A stretch of DNA of 64,000 nt, taken from the NCBI GenBank assembly GCA_050951465.1, contig JBMNJC010000010.1, positions 207,197 to 271,196 of the forward strand. The letters are read 5' to 3'. How positions within the stretch are numbered: position 1 is the stretch's first letter; each line of letters opens with the position of its first letter. Of the stretch, positions 53,567-61,038 are shown one piece after another. Position numbers and translations under genes: made by a program. Origin of the DNA: JAAZHD01 sp012510895. Lineage in GTDB: Bacteria > Bacillota > Clostridia > Caldicoprobacterales > DTU083. Under the pieces are notes generated by a model that searched no databases, was not told where the DNA came from, and was given only the letters and a program-made list of their open reading frames with translations.

Positions 53567-53668
53567 CATGGTGTGGATATTTCGCCATCAGCAGTAGAAA
53601 AGGCAAGAACTGCATTGAAAGAATACCCCTATACTAAAATATCCTTACTTGATATTTGCTGCACGTAA
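53567..53668 (+). pseudogene. Remnant of a SAM-dependent methyltransferase gene
   Basis: An open stretch without start codon encodes HGVDISPSAVEKARTALKEY followed by PYTKISLLD, which is motif II and following of class I methyltransferases (G-V-D-x-S-x-x-A-V-E-x-A). Nothing before or after completes the domain: a stop follows ICCT, and upstream is the end of the previous gene. It is best read as a leftover fragment. The surrounding 53669-53798 has no other recognisable gene. Confidence 0.5.
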
Positions 53669-53798
53669 TGCACTAATGCTGGATAAATAGGCAAGCGGAT
53701 AATTAACAGCTGAGCAAGTTCAACTATGTGGTAGTAAAGAGATACAAATAATTTCAATTTTTAGTTATAGTGTTTTGGGTAATGAAGGGGGATCAACC

Positions 53799-54626
53799 TT
53801 GGGGAGGATTTCAGAAAACTTAAATAAAAGCCGATCTATTATCAATGAGTTTTTGCATATAGGTTATGCAAAATGGGATGACCTTATTGCCCGGTTGGAG
53901 AATTTTGAAACTAAGAATCTAAATGAATTAGAAGATGAGCAGTTATGGACATTCCTCTTAAGATGCGGATATGCGGCTTCAGGAGCAGATGGGGTGCAGT
54001 TATTATCTGAGCTTTTGACAGGAGAAAAGGTTAGTAGAAAATCTGATCGAAAAATATGGTTTGAAGTGCTGCCTATTCCTCCCCGAGAAAATGAAGGTAA
54101 TACACATCTGGATTTAGCTATAGGAGATATATCTTTGCGGGATAGAACCTGCAGCGGTATTGTGCTTTCTTGCACAGAAAATCCATGGGTATGTTTCTGT
54201 GAGATGAAATGGAATGCAGATATTTCAACAACCGTTTCTTATGATGTAACAAGAAATCAATTGATTCGTGTCATAGAAAATGCCATATGCTTTCAAAGTA
54301 GACAGAACCAATATGCAGATGCTATATATGTTACTATGGTAACTCCAGCGATATTCGATCCCGGCAGTAGAAAATCCCGGCTCTACCAGTATAAATTCGA
54401 AGAATACAGCTGTAATGCAAGCATGATTTTAAGTGATATACAGGATTGTGCATTGAATGAGAATAAAAGTTATCCTGTCTGGAAATATCCTGCTGATCTG
54501 GTGCAACGCATAAGTTGCTTAAAATTAAACTGGATCAGCTTCGAGCAATTGTTTGAGAATTTATTACCATCGGTATTGAAAGATGATTTAAGTTGTTTCT
54601 GGAATAAGTATCGTAAGAAGGGTTAA
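53799..54626 (+). CDS. Hypothetical protein with PD-(D/E)XK-like motif
   Basis: A 275-residue soluble protein I cannot place in a family. The middle has THLDLAIGDISLRD followed 23 residues later by VCFCEMKWNADIS, an arrangement D-(x)n-E-x-K seen in PD-(D/E)XK nucleases, with hydrophobic strands before each acidic residue. It is Trp- and Cys-rich and fairly acidic. The TTG at 53799 is preferred because AAGGGGG lies seven bases upstream; a TTG 24 bases earlier is possible. No methyltransferase or other restriction partner is directly fused, although one follows at 54747. Confidence 0.55.
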   Translation: MGRISENLNKSRSIINEFLHIGYAKWDDLIARLENFETKNLNELEDEQLWTFLLRCGYAASGADGVQLLSELLTGEKVSRKSDRKIWFEVLPIPPRENEGNTHLDLAIGDISLRDRTCSGIVLSCTENPWVCFCEMKWNADISTTVSYDVTRNQLIRVIENAICFQSRQNQYADAIYVTMVTPAIFDPGSRKSRLYQYKFEEYSCNASMILSDIQDCALNENKSYPVWKYPADLVQRISCLKLNWISFEQLFENLLPSVLKDDLSCFWNKYRKKG

Positions 54627-54746
54627 GCAAAATTCTGCCTCTATCTTTTGAAAAATTAATTTTAACCTTTGTCAGAAGATTATTACGAGCACCTGATGCC
54701 GGGATGCAAGGAAGAGGTAAATGGGATGCCTGAGGAGAATATAACT

Positions 54747-55577
54747 ATGGACAATTGTATAAATACATCGAGTCTGCTTAATTCACTTGAAAATTATTAC
54801 AATAGTCATGATGAAAACAGCCGGCTGGAGTCAAGGCATGGGCAGGTAGAGTTCTTAACAACCATGCGTTATATTGAACGGTATCTCACGCCCGGGGCGA
54901 AAGTTATTGAAATCGGGGCAGGTACCGGGCGATACAGCCGCGCAATAGCGGATATGGGATACCCCGTTGAAGCGGTGGAATTGTTTCAGCGCAATATTGA
55001 CATTTTCAAAGCAAATCTTCGGCCGGAACAGAAAATAAACATTACTCAAGGCAATGCACTTGACTTATCCGTTTTTTCCGATAACGCGTTTGATATTACT
55101 TTATTGTTAGGCCCCATGTATCATCTGTATACGGAGGAAGATGAACGAAAGGCGATGTCGGAAGCATTGAGTGTAACCAAGCCCGGCGGAGTAGTGTTTG
55201 CTGCATATTGTATCAGCGATGCAAGCCTTATTATAAGCGGGTTTCAGCGGAAGGCATTTGATATCGCAGATTATATCAAACGTGGTAAGATTGATCCCGT
55301 CACATTTGATCCCGTTTCAGTACCTGAGGATATATTTGAACTCGTCCGCAAAGAAGATATCGACCGCCTGATGGCAGGATTTGATGTGGAACGCTTGCAC
55401 TATGTCGCCACAGACCTGTTTACCAGATATATAAAGGATGCGGTAGACGAAATGGACGAGGAAACGTTTGCGCTATATTTGCGTTATCACTTTTCTGTTT
55501 GTGAACGGGCGGATATGGTCGGTCTCACGCACCACAGCCTGGACGTATTTCGGAAAGGGAAGTCATTCCGCATCTAA
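54747..55577 (+). CDS. Class I SAM-dependent methyltransferase
   Basis: A 276-residue protein with motif I VIEIGAGTGRYSRAIA, motif II EAVELFQRNID, and post-motif DITLLLGPMYHL. It resembles small-molecule methyltransferases that begin with a SLLNSLENYYN segment. The start is taken as the ATG at 54747 behind GAGGAG; ATG 54726 and TTG 54669 are in frame and possible. Substrate unknown. It lies between a possible nuclease and a radical SAM gene. Confidence 0.85.
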   Translation: MDNCINTSSLLNSLENYYNSHDENSRLESRHGQVEFLTTMRYIERYLTPGAKVIEIGAGTGRYSRAIADMGYPVEAVELFQRNIDIFKANLRPEQKINITQGNALDLSVFSDNAFDITLLLGPMYHLYTEEDERKAMSEALSVTKPGGVVFAAYCISDASLIISGFQRKAFDIADYIKRGKIDPVTFDPVSVPEDIFELVRKEDIDRLMAGFDVERLHYVATDLFTRYIKDAVDEMDEETFALYLRYHFSVCERADMVGLTHHSLDVFRKGKSFRI

Positions 55578-55611
55578 TCGTCTGTAATATTAGATTAAGA
55601 GAGGTCCGGAT

Positions 55612-56481
55612 ATGCATTATGCTGATTATAAAACCATTCTTTCTCCGAATAACGGAATGAATCTTTATCGCGGCTGCACTCATGGCTGTATTTATTGCGA
55701 CAGCCGCAGCAGCTGTTATCAGATGAATCATGATTTTGAGGATATTGAAGTCAAACGGAATGCCGTTCAAATTTTAGAATCCCAGTTGATTCGTAAACGA
55801 AAGCCCTGTATGATCGGAACCGGTGCAATGTGCGATCCTTATCTCCACCTTGAAGAAGAGCTTCAAATCACCCGGCAATGCCTGAAACTAATTGAGAAGC
55901 ACGGTTTCGGGCTGGCTATCCAAACCAAGTCAGCTCGTATCTTGCGCGACCTGGATATTCTGCAAGCGATCAATGCAAAAACGAAATGCGTAGTTCAAAT
56001 GACACTTACAACTTTTGATGAGGAATTATGCCGTATCCTTGAGCCGAATGTATCAACCACTGCTGAGCGGTTTGCCGTACTGGAAACCATGCGGGATGCC
56101 GGAATTCCAACTGTAGTATGGTTAAGCCCTATTTTGCCCTTTATTAACGACACCGAGGAAAACCTGTATGGATTGCTTGACTATTGTATCCGTGCAAAGG
56201 TGCACGGGATCCTTTGCTTTGGTTTCGGTGTAACCTTGCGTGAAGGCAACAGGGAATATTTTTATCATAAGCTGGATGAATATTTTCCGGGGATGAAACA
56301 ACGATATATCCGGACATTTGGCAACAGCTATGAATGCCGAAGTCCAAACCACGGCCGGTTAATGGAAATTTTTCGAGACAATTGCCGTAGACACGGGATA
56401 CTATACCTTCCGGATGATGTGTTTAGGTATATACACGAATTCGAGACAAAAGAACGGCAAATATCGATATTTGAATTATAA
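55612..56481 (+). CDS. Radical SAM protein of the SPL (spore photoproduct lyase-like) group
   Basis: A 289-residue radical SAM protein. The cluster cysteines are C22, C26 and C29 in GCTHGCIYCDSR, followed by YQMNHDF, GAMCDPYL and TKSARILRDLD, features of the SPL/Rv2578c-type family. Members of this group differ from true SplB and lack a defined substrate. The ATG follows AGAGAGGTCCGG. It is located in the accessory segment 35 bases after the methyltransferase. Confidence 0.88.
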   Translation: MHYADYKTILSPNNGMNLYRGCTHGCIYCDSRSSCYQMNHDFEDIEVKRNAVQILESQLIRKRKPCMIGTGAMCDPYLHLEEELQITRQCLKLIEKHGFGLAIQTKSARILRDLDILQAINAKTKCVVQMTLTTFDEELCRILEPNVSTTAERFAVLETMRDAGIPTVVWLSPILPFINDTEENLYGLLDYCIRAKVHGILCFGFGVTLREGNREYFYHKLDEYFPGMKQRYIRTFGNSYECRSPNHGRLMEIFRDNCRRHGILYLPDDVFRYIHEFETKERQISIFEL

Positions 56482-56537
56482 TTCATGTTAAAAATAAAAA
56501 TTGCCATTTACTTATTTTTTATGAAAGGAGAAAATGT

Positions 56538-56768
56538 ATGAAAAAAATGATTTTAGGAGTCACACTGTTTGTTTCCGGATTTTTTGGAGCTCTTGCACTG
56601 ATAATTTCAACTGTTTTGTCTCCACTGAATCCCTGGAGTTACAACGGAATTGAAGGCTGGCGAGGCATTGTTTTGGGCATGCAGCTGGAAGCGCCATTAA
56701 TTATATCCATGGTTGTATCAATTGTCGGGCTTGCTATTTGTATCTTTGAATTACTACAAAACAAATGA
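56538..56768 (+). CDS. Small two-helix membrane protein
   Basis: A 76-residue protein with hydrophobic helices at about 4-27 and 50-70, connected by a tryptophan-rich loop (NPWSYNGIEGWRG). The ATG follows AAAGGAG. No family is recognised with confidence. Confidence 0.6.
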   Translation: MKKMILGVTLFVSGFFGALALIISTVLSPLNPWSYNGIEGWRGIVLGMQLEAPLIISMVVSIVGLAICIFELLQNK

Positions 56769-56827
56769 GAAGCATATATTTGCAGGAATTATATAAAAAA
56801 AATAAATTGTAACCCGGGGGACAGGCA

Positions 56828-57724
56828 ATGCAAATCCTAAGAATTAACAGAGACAATGCAGGTATGCTGTTTGATTACTGGAATAAGATAGGGGAAAATA
56901 TACCGTACTTTTATAAAAACACATATCAGGCATTCATAAAATCTTTATTTGATGACACTTATGAAGGAATGACTATTTTCAGAACAACTTATGTTTTTGC
57001 AGCACTGGAAGATGGTCATGTCAAAGGTTTCATACAGTATGGACTGCCTGCATTTCATTTTACTGAAGCAGGCAAGATTACCGAAAATATTAACATAGGG
57101 GTTATACGCAGCTTATATTATGACGCAGGAAGAATTGATATTGGTAAATCACTGTTAGACCTGTCTCTTGACTTTTTTAAAGACAAAAACATTAAAAATA
57201 TACATGCATTTTATCATGCTATGGGCATGAGTTGTAACGGGCATCATGGTAAATTGCATGAAAAGTATGATTACATAGGCAATTTTTTGTGTAATAAAGG
57301 TTTTGAGGTTGAACACGAAAATATCTTTTATATTTATGATATGAAAGGAAAAAGTCTGAAGTATCCCGATAACACCGGCATCAGTTTATCTGATTTGGAA
57401 GATAACAGGCAGAAGTTTCTATTAATTGACCAAGATAATAAAGCAATTGGAAGCGCAGTGATAGTTTATATTGATAATCTTACAGGGTTATGCGAAAAAG
57501 ATATTATATATCTGGCATGGATCGGCATTGACAAGGAAGTAAAAGGAAAGGGCCTTGGAACAGAATTCTTAAATCACATAATCAGCTATTGCCTTAAAAA
57601 AGGATATAGATATTTGCATACAGACACAGCTATAAATAATAAGACAGCCCAAAGGTTCTATGAAAGAAATGGATTCATAAACAGCGGTATAACAAGAAGT
57701 TATATATTGAAAACGATCAGCTGA
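56828..57724 (+). CDS. GNAT-family N-acetyltransferase (two-part, 298 residues)
   Basis: The C-terminal third is a GNAT fold: IYLAWIGIDKEVKGKGLGTEFLNHI holds the acetyl-CoA pyrophosphate loop (KGKGLGT), followed by TDTAINNKTAQRFYERNGF. The N-terminal part resembles a second, degenerate GNAT domain. Acyl acceptor unknown. The ATG is preceded by GGGGGACAGGC. It is one of three GNAT genes within 3 kb. Confidence 0.8.
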   Translation: MQILRINRDNAGMLFDYWNKIGENIPYFYKNTYQAFIKSLFDDTYEGMTIFRTTYVFAALEDGHVKGFIQYGLPAFHFTEAGKITENINIGVIRSLYYDAGRIDIGKSLLDLSLDFFKDKNIKNIHAFYHAMGMSCNGHHGKLHEKYDYIGNFLCNKGFEVEHENIFYIYDMKGKSLKYPDNTGISLSDLEDNRQKFLLIDQDNKAIGSAVIVYIDNLTGLCEKDIIYLAWIGIDKEVKGKGLGTEFLNHIISYCLKKGYRYLHTDTAINNKTAQRFYERNGFINSGITRSYILKTIS

Positions 57725-57819
57725 GCATATAATAAATTCATCTTGGCAAATTAAGAAATATATAGGAGAATAAGCCATATAACTATATATTTTATAATGC
57801 GGGCTGAAAGGATAAACAT

Positions 57820-58665
57820 ATGAAAATAGCATGTAATTATTATAGGGAAACTGAGCAGCTGTTTTATGAAAATAAAATAGATATCGATTATTTTAAATAT
57901 CCCGGAGTTGGCTTTCAACTGGGTATCATGAAAGATTTAAATGCATTTAATGATTTCTGCAGCCGGGTAACAAAAAAACGGCCGATTTTGCTGCACGGGT
58001 TATATCCAGCTCCCCATGATTTATCATCAATTTCTTTACAAAAGGACTTTAACGATGAAATTGCAGATAGGCTTATCCGCGTGACAAAAACGCCTGGCCT
58101 GTCCTTTCATCCGGCCCTTTCTGAATTGCCGGCGGATATTCCTTTTAATAAAACATTGGACATAATTATTAATAATGCAAAATATTTAAAAGAAAAATAC
58201 GACTATATGCAATTTGTCTCTGTCGAAAACTGTGACAGCGCAAATTGGGGTGATTTAATAAAGCCTGAAGTTATTTCACAAATAATCAATGAAAGCGGTT
58301 GTGATTTTTTGCTTGATATCAGCCACGCCTTCTGTGCATCGCGGCTGCTTAATATTTCATTATTTGATTATTTAAAGCGGCTGCCCCTTGATAAAACTGT
58401 AGAGATACATATCAACGGATGGGTTGAAAGGAATAATTCTGTCATGTGCCATACAAAAATAAACAGGGACGGATACCGGGCCTTGGAATTTGTGCTTGAA
58501 TACTGCATACCCGACATAATAACGGTTGAATACGGACGGCATAATGATAAAATAGGTGCAGGCGTGCCTCTTATGTCGTTGGAGAATATTAATGAACAGG
58601 CTAAAGAAGAAATTGAGGAGCAAATATGTAAAGTGCGGGAAATATGTATAAAAAGGAATATATAG
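57820..58665 (+). CDS. DUF692-like TIM-barrel protein
   Basis: A 281-residue protein. The segments FQLGIMKD, LLHGLYPAPHD, VSVENCD, FLLDISHAFCASRLL and TVEIHINGW are placed as in the DUF692/MbnB group, where acidic and His residues bind two or three iron atoms. DUF692 enzymes modify ribosomally made peptides together with a partner protein. No candidate precursor peptide or partner (MbnC-like) was recognised adjacent. Family assignment is moderate. The ATG is preceded by AAAGGATAAAC. Confidence 0.55.
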   Translation: MKIACNYYRETEQLFYENKIDIDYFKYPGVGFQLGIMKDLNAFNDFCSRVTKKRPILLHGLYPAPHDLSSISLQKDFNDEIADRLIRVTKTPGLSFHPALSELPADIPFNKTLDIIINNAKYLKEKYDYMQFVSVENCDSANWGDLIKPEVISQIINESGCDFLLDISHAFCASRLLNISLFDYLKRLPLDKTVEIHINGWVERNNSVMCHTKINRDGYRALEFVLEYCIPDIITVEYGRHNDKIGAGVPLMSLENINEQAKEEIEEQICKVREICIKRNI

Positions 58666-58692
58666 TATTCTATTAATTAAGAAGGTGTGCTG

Positions 58693-59259
58693 ATGATACA
58701 TAAGGGGACAAAAGAATTGCATACTGAAAGGTTAGTTCTCAGGCGATTTGTAATAGAAGACGCCCAGGACATGTTCAACAATTGGGCAAATGACCCGGAA
58801 GTAACAAAGTATTTAAGCTGGGAACCTCACGGCAGCATTGAGGTAACAGAAAATCTGCTCCGGATCTGGGAAAAAGATTACGAAAATCCTAAATGTTATA
58901 ACTGGGCTATTGTCTTTGACGGTCATTTAATTGGTTCTATCGGTCTGCTGAACCCCAGAGATGATATGGGTGAAGCTGAAGCAGGATATTGTATATCCAA
59001 AGCATACTGGGGCAGGGGGATAGCGGCAGAAGCGTTGGCGGCAGTACTGAAGTATGCTTTTGAAGAGGCAGGCTTTAGGAGGATTATTGCAAAGCACGAT
59101 GTACGCAATCCCAATTCAGGTAAAGTAATGAGAAAGTGCGGCATGAAATATGTGGAAACTGCAAGGACCCCGCTGGCCTTAAAACCTGAGAAGATAGTTT
59201 TGTGCCACTGCTATGAAATTTTAAACCCTAACATCACATTAGAAAGTAAGCCTTATTAA
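58693..59259 (+). CDS. RimJ/RimL-type GNAT acetyltransferase
   Basis: A protein of about 188 residues. The pattern TERLVLRRFVIEDAQDMF at the start, AEAGYCISKAYWGRGIAAEAL in the acetyl-CoA loop and HDVRNPNSGKVMRKCGM are hallmarks of the RimJ/RimL family. These acetylate ribosomal protein N-termini or small amines. The ATG at 58693 lies behind GAAGGTG; an in-frame GTG two codons earlier is possible. Confidence 0.88.
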   Translation: MIHKGTKELHTERLVLRRFVIEDAQDMFNNWANDPEVTKYLSWEPHGSIEVTENLLRIWEKDYENPKCYNWAIVFDGHLIGSIGLLNPRDDMGEAEAGYCISKAYWGRGIAAEALAAVLKYAFEEAGFRRIIAKHDVRNPNSGKVMRKCGMKYVETARTPLALKPEKIVLCHCYEILNPNITLESKPY

Positions 59260-59271
59260 AGAGGTAGTTTT

Positions 59272-59802
59272 ATGCAAATAAGCATGTTTGATAAGAGCAA
59301 TAAGAAATATATTAAAGAAGCATCAGAACTGTTAATAGAGAGTTTTCCCCACTGTTATTCAGATAGTGCGTTAGAGGAAGTAGAAATGTGCTTAAGTGAA
59401 GATCGTATCGCTGTTATGGCAGTGGAAAACAATCAGCTGGTGGGATTTGCAGGCGCTATTCCACAATATGGTGTTACGGGCTGGGAACTTCATCCTCTGG
59501 TTGTTCGCAAGTCACATCAATTTAAAGGCATAGGCACTTTATTGATAAAGGCTTTGGAACAGGAGGTTGCAAAAAGGGGAGGCGTGACTATCTATTTAGG
59601 CACGGATGATGAGTTTAACAAAACTTCCTTAAGCAATTGCAATCTTTATGAGGATTTGTTTGACAAGATTGCTAATATAAAAAACCTTGACAAACATCCA
59701 TATGAGTTTTACCTGAAAATGGGTTATAAAATTGTGGGCGTCATACCTGATGCAAATGGCATAGGGAAACCAGATATAATGATGGCGAAGAAGATTATTT
59801 GA
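59272..59802 (+). CDS. GNAT acetyltransferase resembling aminoglycoside 6'-N-acetyltransferase
   Basis: A 176-residue protein. VTGWELHPLVV, KGIGTLLIKALEQEVAKRGG, IYLGTDDEF..TSLS, HPYEFYLKMGYKIVGVIPDANG and GKPDIMMAK follow the AAC(6') pattern along the whole length. Many chromosomal proteins of this form occur in soil and gut Bacillota, and activity on aminoglycosides would have to be measured. It is 12 bases after the preceding acetyltransferase and probably co-transcribed. The ATG follows AGAGGTAG. Confidence 0.8.
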   Translation: MQISMFDKSNKKYIKEASELLIESFPHCYSDSALEEVEMCLSEDRIAVMAVENNQLVGFAGAIPQYGVTGWELHPLVVRKSHQFKGIGTLLIKALEQEVAKRGGVTIYLGTDDEFNKTSLSNCNLYEDLFDKIANIKNLDKHPYEFYLKMGYKIVGVIPDANGIGKPDIMMAKKII

Positions 59803-59824
59803 AAGACACAGGGAGGTTTCCATA

Positions 59825-59929
59825 ATGATAAGTGATACAGATTTAAAGCATTTGAAGCGCTGTGTTGAACTGGCAGAACAGGTTCGTGAGCTTCACAGAA
59901 AGTTTTATGAAAGGAAGCGAAAAAAATAG
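59825..59929 (+). pseudogene. N-terminal remnant of a nucleoside deaminase
   Basis: A 34-codon frame starts MISDTDLKHLKRCVELAEQV, which resembles the first helix of guanine/nucleoside deaminases (D-x-x-x-L-[KR]-[HR]-C-V-x-L-A). It then diverges to RELHRKFYERKRKK and stops. The catalytic HAE and PCxxC motifs are absent. A good AGGGAGG ribosome binding site remains, so a peptide may be made. Confidence 0.55.
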
Positions 59930-59978
59930 TCTGCTTACTATAGCATACGGCTGATGAGAAGGGAGAAACTTTACATAT

Positions 59979-60956
59979 ATGCTCAAAATTAATTACCTGG
60001 TATCAGGCGGTGTAATAACTAATTATTATTGTTCATCCAAATGCAAGCACTGCGTTTATGCCAGTTCTCCGGGCTGGCCGAAGGACTATATGACATCATC
60101 TGCTGCAGATGAGATATTTTCCATTTTGAAAAGACTCGGCTGCGATGCCGTTCACATTGGAGGCGGGGAACCGCTTCTGCAGCCGGAAAAAATATATCCG
60201 GTGCTGGAATCAGCTGCAAGAAACCATATTAACATAGATTATATAGAAACAAATGCGTCTTGGTTTAAAGATGAGCCTTCAGCTGTACTAATACTCAGAG
60301 AATTAATGAAGCGCGGTGTATATTGCCTTTTAATCTCCATAGATCCTTATCATAATGAATATATACCGTTTTACAAAGTCAAAGGTTTGATAAAAGCGTG
60401 CTCAAAAGTAAATATGAATGTTTTTCCCTGGCTGATGGATTTCTGGAAGGATTTAGATGCCTTGGATGACACCAGGCCTCATTCATTGGATGAGTATGCA
60501 AAGCGTTTTGGAGAGAAATATCTTAGAAGCTTACCGGAAAGATATGGGCTTAATCTCAGGGGACGGGCCCTGAAGACATACAGACCGATGATGCGGAAAG
60601 AGCCTTTTGAAAAGATCATAAAAAAGTCTGCACCCTGCAATCTCTTATCAGGCATATATCATTTTCATGTTGACCTGTTTGGAAATTTTATTCCTCAGGC
60701 GTGTTCGGGTCTTTCAATAAAGCTGAGTGAGCTGGTTAAGGGAGCGGACCCGGAGAAGCATCCTGTTTTCTACAGGTTGGAGACCAATGGCATAAAAGGG
60801 CTGGCAGAGTTTGCGGCAGAGGAATACGGGTATAAGCCAAAGTCTGAATATGCCGGAAAATGCGACCTTTGTTATGATATCCGCAGCTATTTGACTCTGG
60901 AGAAGGGACTTAATCTGCCGGACCTGCAGCCGGCAAATCATTACAGATTTGTTTAA
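59979..60956 (+). CDS. Radical SAM protein of unknown substrate
   Basis: A 325-residue radical SAM enzyme. The cluster cysteines are C18, C22 and C25 in YYCSSKCKHCVYAS. The GGEP motif (IGGGEPLLQP) and SIDPYHNEY follow. Extra C-terminal cysteines in PCNLLSG, QACSG and GKCDLCYD suggest an auxiliary iron-sulfur cluster as in SPASM/Twitch enzymes. No peptide precursor is convincingly present. An AGGGAGAAAC site precedes the ATG. The promoter of dnaX lies over its 3' end. Confidence 0.85.
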   Translation: MLKINYLVSGGVITNYYCSSKCKHCVYASSPGWPKDYMTSSAADEIFSILKRLGCDAVHIGGGEPLLQPEKIYPVLESAARNHINIDYIETNASWFKDEPSAVLILRELMKRGVYCLLISIDPYHNEYIPFYKVKGLIKACSKVNMNVFPWLMDFWKDLDALDDTRPHSLDEYAKRFGEKYLRSLPERYGLNLRGRALKTYRPMMRKEPFEKIIKKSAPCNLLSGIYHFHVDLFGNFIPQACSGLSIKLSELVKGADPEKHPVFYRLETNGIKGLAEFAAEEYGYKPKSEYAGKCDLCYDIRSYLTLEKGLNLPDLQPANHYRFV

Positions 60957-60982
60957 CAATCAGCCTTTCTTTATGGTATAAT
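60953..60982 (+). promoter_or_regulatory. Promoter of dnaX-ybaB-recR
   Basis: A -35-like TTAACA (60953) and a -10 TATAAT (60977) with an 18-base spacer lie over the radical SAM stop codon, so the dnaX operon has its own promoter after the accessory segment. Confidence 0.6.
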
Positions 60983-61038
60983 GGCAGGGAAAACTTATGA
61001 GAAGAATCAAAAATTCCAGGGCAGGCAGGTGATTTACC

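Noticed and set aside
59825..60956. A RiPP cassette made of a 34-residue precursor and the radical SAM enzyme.
   Set aside because: The short ORF matches a deaminase N-terminus, has one Cys and no leader/core pattern, and no protease or transporter is linked.
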